Part shown: piece after piece, positions 6,999 through 15,966 of the stretch
Numbering within the stretch: position 1 is the first letter of the stretch
How the letters are laid out: every line of letters starts with the position of its first letter
From: Verrucomicrobiaceae bacterium UBA7681
GTDB taxonomy: Bacteria; Verrucomicrobiota; Verrucomicrobiia; Verrucomicrobiales; Verrucomicrobiaceae
DNA: 64,000 bases
Reading direction: 5' to 3'
NCBI GenBank assembly: GCA_002482965.1
Contig: DLGZ01000076.1
Span: 35,043 to 99,042 of the forward strand
Position numbers and translations under genes: made by a program
The notes under the pieces: model-generated
The model's database searches: none
Seen by the model: only the letters and a program-made list of their open reading frames with translations
What the model was told of the DNA's origin: nothing

Positions 6999-8720
6999 CT
7001 ATAGATGTCTTAAATATTCCAGATTTTTCGTCTGCCGTTTGGCAAAAAAGTAAGGAATGCCTCCAAAAGCCACGGTTAGCACAGCCAGTCCAGCCAAGGC
7101 GGCCAATTCGAGTTTACCGTTATTTCCCACCATGGCGACTGCATCTTGTCTGAGATTCTGCCAAGAGGGGATCAGCAGCAGGACCATCCCGCCCACGATG
7201 TAAACGAAACTGGCGATCAGGCAGACTGTGCCACCGAACCCGGAGACGATGCGCGCGGGATTCGACTCCCGGAAGTTTGGCACTAGAGCACCGAGAGAAA
7301 GCGCCAGTGAGGTCAGGCCATAGCTCAGCATTAAAATGGAAGCGCTGAAGAATAGAATGCGCTGCCCCGGCAGGCTGAGGGACACGCCCGAGACCACCAC
7401 CAGCGTCACCATGACGATTGCCAGGACGCTGGCGCTGAGGCGCAGTTTCAGGGACAAGACCCGGTGCAGTGGCAGGGGGGAGAGTCCCAGAATCCACAGT
7501 CGCTGCCCTTCCAGACTGAACTGAGGGTAGATGAAACGGGTCGTCAGTGTGGACAGGGCGAGGCAGCAGACCAGCAGGTTCAAATGACTCACGACGGTGA
7601 TCCAAAATGGGCTCTGCAGATCGTAGCCCAGCTTACGCAGATTCATTGAATAGATCAGCAGCAGGCCAAAGATGATGGCCGACTGCCCCCACTGCACCGG
7701 TTCGCGCAGAAACGTGCGGACCTCCTTCACGAGAAGCGCGTAGGAGGCGCGATCAAGCGCCAGAACGCGGCGCAGCCAATGGCTCACGCGTCCAGGCTTG
7801 GTGCGAGACACGGGGGCTTTAACCTTGCTGGCGGCTCCTGGTGCCGCACTCATGATGCGATTCCAAGCGGGGTAATAGAAAGCGCTCGCGATCCGGTTGG
7901 TAATCAGGATGCTCATCAGCGCATTGGCGAAGAGCACGAGGTTGAAGAACATGGTGCGCTCAAAGGTGCCGCGTCCGGCGGCCTGAATCGTTTCCGCCAC
8001 CCATGAACTGGGCAGCAGCGGGTGCATGCAGATCTCCGTGTGCCGGAGGATCTGGTTCAAACTTGCGCTGAGGTCACCTGAGTTCAGGGACTCGACGCTG
8101 GAATGCCAGATGGGCAGTGTTTGAATCAGCAGCAGTACGACGAGAGCGAGCAGGGGCTTCCACATCCAGCGCTTGGACCAGCGGACGAGGGCGATCAGCA
8201 CCCATGTCGAAACATTGGCGGCGATTGTCACCAGAGCCAGCACTGCGGGCAGTACCGCGAGCATGAATTTTGCATCCGCATGGTAGGCCTGCGCCAGTGC
8301 CAGCAGGATGGGTGTGCAGAGCAGCAGCAGCCCCCAACTTGCCAGCAGCATGCCCTCCAGCGTCTTCCACAGCACCAGACTGCGTGGTGGCAGTGGCAGC
8401 GCGATCTGCCACTCCATGTCTTTCCGCCGGAAGAGGCTCATGCCAGTGATGGTGGCATTGGAGATGATCAGCATCACAAAGAAGAAAAAGAACAGTAGAA
8501 ATACCAGCCGCTCCGTGAGCAGCGGGCCGATGAGGGGCAGTTTCATCATGAAATCCAGCCCGCGTCCCACCAGCAGGTAGGCCGCAAGGCTGTACAGTCC
8601 GAGGAACGCGCCGACTGTCAGGCTGAGCAGCTTGTTTTCACGCATGCCAAAGCGCAGCTTGTGCCGCAGCATGCGTCCGTGCGTCCGGGCCAGCAGCCAT
8701 GTGGCGGATGCGGTGGTCAT
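6999..8720 (-). CDS. ABC-2-type transporter permease, large
   Basis: A 573-residue integral membrane protein with about ten to twelve hydrophobic segments. It begins with a soluble stretch (LARTHGRMLRHKLRF) and a cluster of segments including a very hydrophobic run near residue 75. Mid-protein soluble parts (residues 290-330, and LLVKEVRTFLREP) resemble the coupling regions of permeases with two fused ABC-2 halves. No nucleotide-binding subunit is encoded next to it in the window, which is unusual. It starts 15 bases after the beta-helix gene ends and is followed by the coiled-coil gene, so the four leftward genes at 5870-10097 look like one operon. Confidence 0.75.
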   Translation of the reverse strand: MTTASATWLLARTHGRMLRHKLRFGMRENKLLSLTVGAFLGLYSLAAYLLVGRGLDFMMKLPLIGPLLTERLVFLLFFFFFVMLIISNATITGMSLFRRKDMEWQIALPLPPRSLVLWKTLEGMLLASWGLLLLCTPILLALAQAYHADAKFMLAVLPAVLALVTIAANVSTWVLIALVRWSKRWMWKPLLALVVLLLIQTLPIWHSSVESLNSGDLSASLNQILRHTEICMHPLLPSSWVAETIQAAGRGTFERTMFFNLVLFANALMSILITNRIASAFYYPAWNRIMSAAPGAASKVKAPVSRTKPGRVSHWLRRVLALDRASYALLVKEVRTFLREPVQWGQSAIIFGLLLIYSMNLRKLGYDLQSPFWITVVSHLNLLVCCLALSTLTTRFIYPQFSLEGQRLWILGLSPLPLHRVLSLKLRLSASVLAIVMVTLVVVSGVSLSLPGQRILFFSASILMLSYGLTSLALSLGALVPNFRESNPARIVSGFGGTVCLIASFVYIVGGMVLLLIPSWQNLRQDAVAMVGNNGKLELAALAGLAVLTVAFGGIPYFFAKRQTKNLEYLRHL

Positions 8721-8735
8721 GCCTCGGTGTCCATG

Positions 8736-10097
8736 TTATTTGTTGCCGAGCACATTCTGCTCAATCACGTTGTCCTTGCCGCCGATAGTGCTGAGCGAAG
8801 ATTCCTTGCTGCGCTTTTCTTCCTCGCGGTCATCCCTGATGATGTTTCCGGTGACCATGCTGTTGGTCACCTGCTCCAAACGGAGGCCTGTGCCATCGGA
8901 ATCCAGAACGCTATTGTGGCAGATCTGCAGACGGTTGCAGGACTCGATGTCCACTGCCGCGCGCTGCTTCCACACGCCGCTGATTACGTTGTTGTTCAAC
9001 AGGCTGTCATCACAGCGCAGAAAAACGATGCCGTTTTTCTCTGCGTTGTCGTTGCCATTCACGAGGTAGCGCGGATTGCGGTCAAAGTTGTTCCCGGTGA
9101 CCACGATGTTGCTGCTGTCTGTTACGACGAGGTCGTGCTGAAAGCCTTCCCAGAAAGTGTTGCCGGTGATCGTCACTCCACGCGAGTGCTGGACCTCCAC
9201 ATTGACCTGCACATCGCTGAACACATTGGCGGTGATGGTCACATTGCCTTCGCGAGTGTGCTCGCGTCCAGCGCGGCGCAGCAGGGAGTCATCAGTGCCG
9301 GAACCGATGATGCGGATGTTGGCTGAATCTGGCGACTTATGCGTGTGCTGAAGGGTGCAGCCGGTGATGGTCACCTCGCCGATGGAGCCGCCGCGTGAGT
9401 CGAGCGTCACGTTTGCACTGGGCGGGCCGTCTTTGGCGTGATTGCCTTCGATGTCACAGGTGCCGATGTGAAGATTGCGCACGTTGCCTCCCACGGACAC
9501 AACGCCGCCGCCGCCGTTGTAGCTGATGTGACTGCCGACGATGTTGGACTGGTGCAGATTCACATTGTCATAGAAGACGCCGATGCCGGTGTTGTGGTAA
9601 AAATGGCAGGCGGAGATGAGCACGTTGCGGTTGCGCGTGGACAAATGAACGGCGTGCCGGCATTCACGAATGACGACGCGGCTGAGGGTGATCTGCATGG
9701 TGCCCGTGGCCTCGATGCCATCCGCCTCCGCATGCGCTCCGACGATTTCGATGCCCTCCACCATGGGGGTGCGCTGGTTTTCCCAGACTTCCGGTTTGAA
9801 CGACTCCGGTGCTGCCGAGCCTTCATGCGTGCCGATGAAAAGCAGGGCGGGTCCTGATCCCGCCATGACGAGCCGCGCGGTGCCGTCACCGCTTAGCGCT
9901 GAGTAACCGGTTTTCGACAGATCAATTTTGAGCGTCTTCGAGATGAGATACATTCCTTTGGGCAGTCGCACACTGCCCTGGGTGTCGAACAAGTGTTGAA
10001 TCGCCGCTGTGTCATCCGCCTTACCATCGCCCACAGGTTCCTGTGCCAGAGCCATGCTTGCCGCAGTCAGCAGCAGAAGAAAAGATTTTGAGAACAT
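8736..10097 (-). CDS. Secreted right-handed beta-helix protein (pectate lyase-like fold)
   Basis: A 453-residue protein with a signal peptide (MFSKSFLLLLTAASMALAQ) and the opening typical of pectate-lyase-3-type helices (DGKADDTAAIQHLFD, then the PKGMYLIS strand). From about residue 110 to the end it is built of roughly 22-residue coils rich in Asn/Val/Ile/Gly (NVLISACHFYHN, VTITGNTFW, IVVTGNNF), the parallel beta-helix repeat. It probably binds or cleaves a polysaccharide outside the cytoplasm; catalytic residues cannot be assigned by eye. It is the first gene of the leftward run with the ABC permease. Confidence 0.85.
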   Translation of the reverse strand: MFSKSFLLLLTAASMALAQEPVGDGKADDTAAIQHLFDTQGSVRLPKGMYLISKTLKIDLSKTGYSALSGDGTARLVMAGSGPALLFIGTHEGSAAPESFKPEVWENQRTPMVEGIEIVGAHAEADGIEATGTMQITLSRVVIRECRHAVHLSTRNRNVLISACHFYHNTGIGVFYDNVNLHQSNIVGSHISYNGGGGVVSVGGNVRNLHIGTCDIEGNHAKDGPPSANVTLDSRGGSIGEVTITGCTLQHTHKSPDSANIRIIGSGTDDSLLRRAGREHTREGNVTITANVFSDVQVNVEVQHSRGVTITGNTFWEGFQHDLVVTDSSNIVVTGNNFDRNPRYLVNGNDNAEKNGIVFLRCDDSLLNNNVISGVWKQRAAVDIESCNRLQICHNSVLDSDGTGLRLEQVTNSMVTGNIIRDDREEEKRSKESSLSTIGGKDNVIEQNVLGNK

Positions 10098-10249
10098 TTG
10101 TTCAGCCTAGCTGCGAGCCGGTGATTTCGTCAATTTGAAGCTGTCGCGGGTGTTGAGAAAACATCTCAGTCCGTGTGACTGTGCAATCACTTGAAACCTG
10201 AGCCTTCCACGCCACGTATCGACTCCCTGCTTTCAATACCCACACTCTC

Positions 10250-11272
10250 ATGAAATCTACCGTACGCATCTTTGCTCTTATTGCCGGCTTGAGCACCGCC
10301 TCCGCTTTCGCGCAGGTGGATTTCTCAGAAGCCTTCCTGCCGATGTTCATGCCGTTGCCTGTCGAGGTCGCCTCCGCCACCAACGAACTCACGGAAGCGA
10401 AGATCAATCTTGGTCGCCAGCTCTACTTTGAGAACCGCATCTCCAAGGGAGGGAAGATGTCCTGCAACTCCTGCCACGTCCTCGAGAAGTACGGCAACGA
10501 CAACCTGCCATTCTCGCCCGGGCATGAAGGCAAGCTCGGTGGTCGCAGCTCGCCCACGGTTTACAATGCGGCGCTGCACATTGCGCAGTTTTGGGATGGT
10601 CGTGCGCCGAGTGTGGAGGAACAGGCCAAAGGTCCCGTGCTCAATCCGGTCGAAATGGGGATGCCCGACGAGGCGTTTGTCATCAAAGTGCTGAAGAGCA
10701 TGCCCGGCTATGTGGAAGGCTTCAAGGCCGCCTTTCCTGGCGAGAAAGACCCTGTGAACTACAACAACTTCGGCAATGCCGTCGGTGCGTTCGAACGCAA
10801 GCTGCTCACGCCTTCCAAGTGGGACGCGTATCTCAAAGGAGACAAGACGGCTCTGAGCGCTGAGGAGAAGAAGGGATTCGCCACCTTTGCCAAGACCGGC
10901 TGCGTGACCTGTCACAATGGGGTTGCTGTCGGTGGCATGATGTATCAGAAGCTTGGCCTGGTGAAGGCCTGGCCCGGTCTCACGGATAAAGGACGTGGCG
11001 ACATCACTAAAAATGATGGCGAGATCTCATTCTTCAAGGTGCCCAGCCTGCGCAACATCACTGAGACCGGTCCCTATCTGCATGATGGTTCGGTCAAGAC
11101 TCTGGAAGAGATGGTCAAGAAAATGGCCGAATATCAGCTCGGCAAACAGATCACGGATGAAGAAGTGGCTTCCATCATCACCTTCCTCAAAGCTCTGAAA
11201 GGCGATCTTCCCGCCGAATACATCAAGGCTCCGAAGCTGCCTGAAAGCACTGCCGACACGCCCAAGGCGTAA
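10250..11272 (+). CDS. Dihaem cytochrome c peroxidase
   Basis: A 340-residue periplasmic protein of the CcpA/MauG family with a signal peptide (residues 1-22). The two covalent c-haem motifs are CNSCH at 72-76 and CVTCH at 218-222. Family blocks are present: NPVEMGM with the catalytic Glu near residue 135, and the C-terminal VPSLRNITETGPYLHDG. These enzymes reduce hydrogen peroxide with electrons from small cytochromes. It stands alone: the beta-helix gene is divergent, and a strong terminator follows at 11299. The short acidic C-terminal tail (PESTADTPKA) is not part of the core fold. Confidence 0.94.
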   Translation: MKSTVRIFALIAGLSTASAFAQVDFSEAFLPMFMPLPVEVASATNELTEAKINLGRQLYFENRISKGGKMSCNSCHVLEKYGNDNLPFSPGHEGKLGGRSSPTVYNAALHIAQFWDGRAPSVEEQAKGPVLNPVEMGMPDEAFVIKVLKSMPGYVEGFKAAFPGEKDPVNYNNFGNAVGAFERKLLTPSKWDAYLKGDKTALSAEEKKGFATFAKTGCVTCHNGVAVGGMMYQKLGLVKAWPGLTDKGRGDITKNDGEISFFKVPSLRNITETGPYLHDGSVKTLEEMVKKMAEYQLGKQITDEEVASIITFLKALKGDLPAEYIKAPKLPESTADTPKA

Positions 11273-11298
11273 GTGGGCAGTTCATTCCGAATTCTCTT

Positions 11299-11334
11299 AT
11301 CAGCCGGGCGCAACAGCCTGGCTGATTTGTTTTC
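11299..11334 (+). terminator. Rho-independent terminator of the peroxidase gene
   Basis: An 11-base-pair stem, atcagccgggc (11299-11309) with gcctggctgat (11316-11326), including one G-U pair, is followed by ttgttttc. It lies 26 bases after the peroxidase stop and just before the convergent PEP-CTERM gene ends. Confidence 0.88.
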
Positions 11335-14300
11335 AACGCTGGCGTCTGATTACCATGAGTCCCAAGGCGAGTCCCAGCAGGAGCAGGCGTGTGGGCTCAG
11401 GGACAAGGATGATGGCAATGGTGCCGTTGGTGGTGAAGCTGCTGATGTCCCAGAGGTAACCCGAGCCGGAAATGTCTGGGAGGTCGAGGCCGCTTGATTC
11501 GTCGCCATTGCCGGTGAGATAACCGGTGGAGGTGAAGCGGTTGGCGAAGGTGGGGGATGCGGAGAGTCCAGACCAGTCGAGCAGATTGAAAACCTCCGGA
11601 GCAGTTGGTGTGAAGGCATCCGCTGTGACGGTGAGGTTGCCGTTGAACAGAAACGTATTCGTGCCGGTGCCCACGATGTTGAGCAAATCGGAGGTGCTGC
11701 CGGGATGTATGCCGAGGATGACGGTGCTGCCTGATTGGAAATCGATGGTGCCGGAACCGGATATTGGTTTGAAGGTGAGTGTGCCGTAGTTGGCTTGAGC
11801 GGTGCCATCACCTGCCTGCACGATAGCACCGCTGCTGGCGGTGAAACTGGAGCCTTGAACGAAGCCGGTGCCGAGCAGAGTGCCGCCGCTCTGCACGAAG
11901 ACTGCCCCTGTGCCGGTTGTGCCTGAGCCGCTGCTGCCGATTTGCAGCATGCCTGCGCTGACCGTGGTGGCACCGGTGTAGGTGTTAGTGCCGGTGAGCA
12001 CCTGTGTGCCTGTGCCTGTTTTGGTGAAGGCGAGTGTGCCGTCTGTGCCGCTACCATCGCCATTGCGCAGTGTGCCGCTGAAGGTTTGTGAGCTGGTTGC
12101 GACATTGACGGTGAGTGTGCTGGTGGATGATGAGCCGGATTCGTTTTCCACAATGCCCGCGCCGTTTGTGCTGCTGAGGCCGCCGATGGTTTCGTTTTTG
12201 TTGTTGAGGCGGAAGATGCCTGCGCTGGCACCGCTGCCGTTGAAGGTGATGACGCTGGTGTCGGCGATTTGGTCGCTGTTGATGAGTTTCAGCACGGCTC
12301 CGGTGGTGCCGTCGCCGATGGTGATATTGCCCGCGATGGCATTGACGCCAGCGGTTTTTGCCAGGTCCAGCTCACCGGCATTGACGCTGGATGTGCCGGT
12401 GAAGGTGTTGGCATCCGCGCCGGAAAGCGTGAGCGTACCGAGGCCGTTTTTGGTGAGGCCACCGGAGGTGTTGACTGCGGTGGTGATGGTCCCCAGCACC
12501 GCTCCGCTGCCACCGCCGCCGAGCAAAGCTACTGTGGGTGTGGAGGTGTAGCCGACGCCGGGATTGCTGATGGTGATGCTCAGCAGTTTGCCATAGGTGG
12601 GGCTGTTGGGATCGAGATCCACCGTGGCGAAAGCTGTGGCACCGGAGCCGCCGCCTCCGCTGATCTCCACATAGGGTGCGCCGTAGTAGCCGCTGCCACC
12701 GTCGGAGATGGCGATGCTGGTGACACCGTCACCGGTGGGAGCATTCAAGGCGATGGGGATGGTGACGTTGAAACCGTTCGTATGGATCACAGCGCCGCCG
12801 TTGAAAGTGCCGAAAGCGCCATTGACGTAGGCGGTGAATGATCCTGTGCCAGTTGTGCTGACTTGTGATATTAGCGCGGTGGTGCTCACTGATGCCTGCA
12901 ACGTTCCGCCATTGAAATTGAGGTAGGCATTGATGGCGGCCCCTGTGCCGTTGTAGTGAATGATCTGGTTGTTGATCAGTGTGCCGGCATCGAGGTTAAG
13001 ATACGCGGTGCCTAGCGCCGTATTGTTGTTTTGCTGACCGATGGTGATGCTGGAACCGGCGTTGTTCACCAAGCCACCCGCCATCGTCATGGCTCCCTGC
13101 GCCGTGGTGGTGGCCGTGAGTGCACTGCCGCCGCTGCGGAACCCCAGGGCGATGTAGTCTCCGGTGCGGAGCACCTGACCGCCCGTCACGGTGAATTCCC
13201 AGCGCTCGTTGCGGAACATGATGTAGTTGGAGGTGCTGAGCGTGCCGCCGCTGACCTGCAGCACGGCAATGGAAGACGTGGTGGTGCCATCCCCGGAGTC
13301 CACGCGTTTGGTGTTGATGGTGCCGGAGGACAGAAAGAGGCCGCCATAACCCGTGGCCCCCAGGGTGATGCCAGCCTGGGTATTGGTGGTGGTGAGTGTC
13401 AAAGTGCCGCCACTGACGACGAGCGAGCCTTGGTAGCCCGCGCTGTTGCCAATGCCGAGGGTCGTGGTGGAGTAATCCGCCCCTGTGCTCAGCCGCAGCA
13501 TTCCCGGAGTGGACACGGCACCGACGGTGGTCAGAGCGGCGCCATTGGTGAAAGTGCCGGAGATTTCGAGCACACCGCTGGAGATCGTGATATTGCCGCC
13601 AACATTGACGCTGCCACTCAGCAAGAGATTGCCCAGGCCTGTTTTGGTGATGCCGATGACACCGCTCGTCGAGGTGATGGCGGAGGAGATGGTGAGATCG
13701 TGCGCGGCATTGAGGCTGTCATTGATGGCGAAGGTGCGTGTCGCTGCGCCGAGATCGAGCGTGCCGCCGGTGATCAGTGCGCCCAAGGGATTGTTGGTGC
13801 TGCTGACCGTGAGCGTGGTGCTTAATGTCAGCAGTCCGTCAGTGCCGATGTTGATCGTGCCCTGGCTGGTCGCTCCAGAAGTGGCATCGTAAAAATTGAG
13901 GGTTCCAGGTGTCCAACTGTAGCCGTTCAGTGAGAGGGTGGCAGAGCCATTGGCTCCGGTGATGGTCAGGGCCGAACTGGAGGAAAGGGCGTTGTTAATG
14001 CCAAACTGAAGCGTGCCCTCGTTGATGAGCGTGCTGCCAGTGTAGGTGCTGACACCGCTGAGGGTCTGAGTGCCTGCACCGCTTTTGATCAGAGAGAGCG
14101 TGCCTGCGAGCGTGCCATTGCGCAGCAGTCCGCTGAAATCCTGGGAGTCTGTGACTTTCAGCGTGAGAAAGACACTCGTGGCGCTTTCGTTTTCCACAAT
14201 GCCTGCACCACCCGTGCTGCTGAGACCGCCGATGGTCTCAGCTTTCCCGTTGAGCCTAAAGATGCCGGCATTGGTCCCACTGCCGATGAGCGTGATGACA

Positions 14301-15850
14301 CTGGTGTCTGCGATTTGCTCGCTGACGATGAGTTTCAGCATGGCCGTGGTGGTGCCGTCACCGATAGTGATGAGGCCGGCGATGGCGTTGATTCCAGTGG
14401 TTTTCGAAAGGTCGAGTTCACCGGCTTTGATGAGGGTGATACCTGTGTAGGTGTTGGCGTCGGTGCCAGAGAGTGTCAGGGTGCCGAGTCCGATTTTGGT
14501 CAAACCACCATCGGTGGCATTGTCACCGCCGATGCTGGAATGTGTCAGCGCCTTGGCGATGGCAATGTTGAAGCTGTTGGTGTCGATCACCGCTCCGCCA
14601 TTGCGGACATTGACCGTGGTCAGGCTGGTGGCCAGAGTGACGGTGGTGCCATTGGCCTTGAGGGTGCCGCCGTTGAAATTGAAGATGGAGGCTGCGTAGA
14701 GGCCGCCGGTGATGGTGCGGTTGGTGGCCAGGGTGCCGCCATCCAGATTGATCGTGCCTGTGCTGGTTGTGTTGCCAAGGAGATTGGAGCCGAGCAGAAT
14801 GGTGTCCGCAGACGACGCGTTGGTGTCGAACAGGCCTGTTCCGGAAATGGTCATGACGCTGGCACCGCTGGATTCTGTATCCGAGTAGCCTGCGCCGATG
14901 CGGATTCGGGAGCCACTGCCAGCCACATTGAGTGTCCCGCCAGAGATATTGAGAAAACCGTTGCCGGTGGTGGCTGAGCGTCCCAGCACAAGCCCGCCCG
15001 AACTTGAGCCAATGGTGAGCGTGCCTGCGGTGACGTTGACGGTGGCGCTTGTGCCTTCGCCGACTCTGAAGGTGGATGACGCGCCAGAGAGGTACTCGGT
15101 GCCCGAGAAATTGGTGATGCTGCCACCATAGAATGCGGTCTGACCCGTGGGATTGGCTGCCGAGGTTCCTAGTGTGCCGGTCACATTGAAGGTGCCACTG
15201 GTCACTGAGAGTCCGTAAGAAGTGGAGTAGCTCGAGGTGCGCGTGATACTGCCTGACAGATTGGTGATGCCACCGCCGATAGTCAGGGTTCCTGCGTCTG
15301 TGATGTCGCCTTTGAGATTGAGTGTGCCGGTGCCCGATTTGCTGATGTTAAAACCTGCCGCATTCATGCTGTAGGCGGTATCAAAAGTCAGATTGCCTGA
15401 ACCGGTGAAGGCCGTGCTGGCAGCCAGGGTTATGTTGGACTGGATCAATGCAAGTGTGCTGGCGTTTGTGACGGTCACAGTGCCGCCGAGAGTCAAGGTG
15501 TTGCCGTTGCCAGCGAGGATGTAGCCATCGGTGTTGAAGGTCAGTCCGCCGGCGGTGATCGCTTCCGTCAGCGTCACCGTGCCCGCCGTGCCGCCAAAGA
15601 TGGCGATGTCGCTGTTGGCATTGATCCAGGCCTTCATGACGTTGGACAGGTTCCAGAAGGTGGATGTCGTGTTCCAGTTGCCGGTGCCGCCGGTGCTCCC
15701 GCCTGCGGTGCCATCGGCATCCCAGGTCAAACTGGAGGCTGCCAATGAGAGAGAGGGAAGCAAAAAAGTCGCAATCAGTTTTGCGCAGAAATACGCACCA
15801 CGAGTCCGGTGATTAACGGCAGAAGGATATGGCTTGGCAGGGGATAACAT
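11333..15850 (-). CDS. Giant autotransporter-type beta-strand-repeat protein with PEP-CTERM tail (1505 aa)
   Basis: A 1505-residue surface or exopolysaccharide-associated protein. Residues 1-38 include a signal peptide ending LPSLSLAAS. The body is Gly/Thr/Ser/Asn-rich and repeats the autotransporter-associated beta-strand motif (GLGTLTLSGADANTFTGT, then VNAGELDLAKT). Residues about 1040-1130 hold a different module with GGSGYYGAP and GVGYTSTPTV. The end is a PEP-CTERM sorting signal: VPEP, then a hydrophobic helix and a basic end (RRQR). PEP-CTERM tails are recognised by exosortase, which is not in this window. Its last 200 residues closely match those of the 2880-residue neighbour, so they are paralogues. 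Element 15864-15933 lies directly upstream. There is no autotransporter beta-barrel despite the repeat name. Confidence 0.92.
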   Translation of the reverse strand: MLSPAKPYPSAVNHRTRGAYFCAKLIATFLLPSLSLAASSLTWDADGTAGGSTGGTGNWNTTSTFWNLSNVMKAWINANSDIAIFGGTAGTVTLTEAITAGGLTFNTDGYILAGNGNTLTLGGTVTVTNASTLALIQSNITLAASTAFTGSGNLTFDTAYSMNAAGFNISKSGTGTLNLKGDITDAGTLTIGGGITNLSGSITRTSSYSTSYGLSVTSGTFNVTGTLGTSAANPTGQTAFYGGSITNFSGTEYLSGASSTFRVGEGTSATVNVTAGTLTIGSSSGGLVLGRSATTGNGFLNISGGTLNVAGSGSRIRIGAGYSDTESSGASVMTISGTGLFDTNASSADTILLGSNLLGNTTSTGTINLDGGTLATNRTITGGLYAASIFNFNGGTLKANGTTVTLATSLTTVNVRNGGAVIDTNSFNIAIAKALTHSSIGGDNATDGGLTKIGLGTLTLSGTDANTYTGITLIKAGELDLSKTTGINAIAGLITIGDGTTTAMLKLIVSEQIADTSVITLIGSGTNAGIFRLNGKAETIGGLSSTGGAGIVENESATSVFLTLKVTDSQDFSGLLRNGTLAGTLSLIKSGAGTQTLSGVSTYTGSTLINEGTLQFGINNALSSSSALTITGANGSATLSLNGYSWTPGTLNFYDATSGATSQGTINIGTDGLLTLSTTLTVSSTNNPLGALITGGTLDLGAATRTFAINDSLNAAHDLTISSAITSTSGVIGITKTGLGNLLLSGSVNVGGNITISSGVLEISGTFTNGAALTTVGAVSTPGMLRLSTGADYSTTTLGIGNSAGYQGSLVVSGGTLTLTTTNTQAGITLGATGYGGLFLSSGTINTKRVDSGDGTTTSSIAVLQVSGGTLSTSNYIMFRNERWEFTVTGGQVLRTGDYIALGFRSGGSALTATTTAQGAMTMAGGLVNNAGSSITIGQQNNNTALGTAYLNLDAGTLINNQIIHYNGTGAAINAYLNFNGGTLQASVSTTALISQVSTTGTGSFTAYVNGAFGTFNGGAVIHTNGFNVTIPIALNAPTGDGVTSIAISDGGSGYYGAPYVEISGGGGSGATAFATVDLDPNSPTYGKLLSITISNPGVGYTSTPTVALLGGGGSGAVLGTITTAVNTSGGLTKNGLGTLTLSGADANTFTGTSSVNAGELDLAKTAGVNAIAGNITIGDGTTGAVLKLINSDQIADTSVITFNGSGASAGIFRLNNKNETIGGLSSTNGAGIVENESGSSSTSTLTVNVATSSQTFSGTLRNGDGSGTDGTLAFTKTGTGTQVLTGTNTYTGATTVSAGMLQIGSSGSGTTGTGAVFVQSGGTLLGTGFVQGSSFTASSGAIVQAGDGTAQANYGTLTFKPISGSGTIDFQSGSTVILGIHPGSTSDLLNIVGTGTNTFLFNGNLTVTADAFTPTAPEVFNLLDWSGLSASPTFANRFTSTGYLTGNGDESSGLDLPDISGSGYLWDISSFTTNGTIAIILVPEPTRLLLLGLALGLMVIRRQR

Positions 15851-15863
15851 CGCCCTTCTTAAC

Positions 15864-15933
15864 TAAGCATACGCGAGACCATGGAGCGTGCCGTGCAGAC
15901 GCTAAAAAAGGCGAAGGTGACCCTTTTTGTGCG
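15864..15933 (-). promoter_or_regulatory. 70-base conserved upstream element, copy A (candidate sigma-54-type promoter)
   Basis: Read towards the gene, it ends in TGGTCTC-N5-TGCTTA, which contains GG-N10-GC, the invariant core of -24/-12 promoters. The upstream half has the box GTCTGCA[T/C] 11 bases earlier and a further conserved GCACAAA box. Copies B (24640-24709) and C (25739-25808) share all boxes at exactly the same spacing over 70 bases. In this copy the core is only about 17 bases from the ATG, which would give a very short leader. Confidence 0.65.
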
Positions 15934-15966
15934 ATTGCCGAGTCAGCCTGGTGAACTCTTTAGCGG

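Noticed and set aside
12269..14977. Long forward open frames (190-264 residues) opposite the 1505-residue gene
   Set aside because: They are antisense to a strongly supported PEP-CTERM gene; they arise because its Gly/Thr/Ser-rich codons leave the other strand free of stops.
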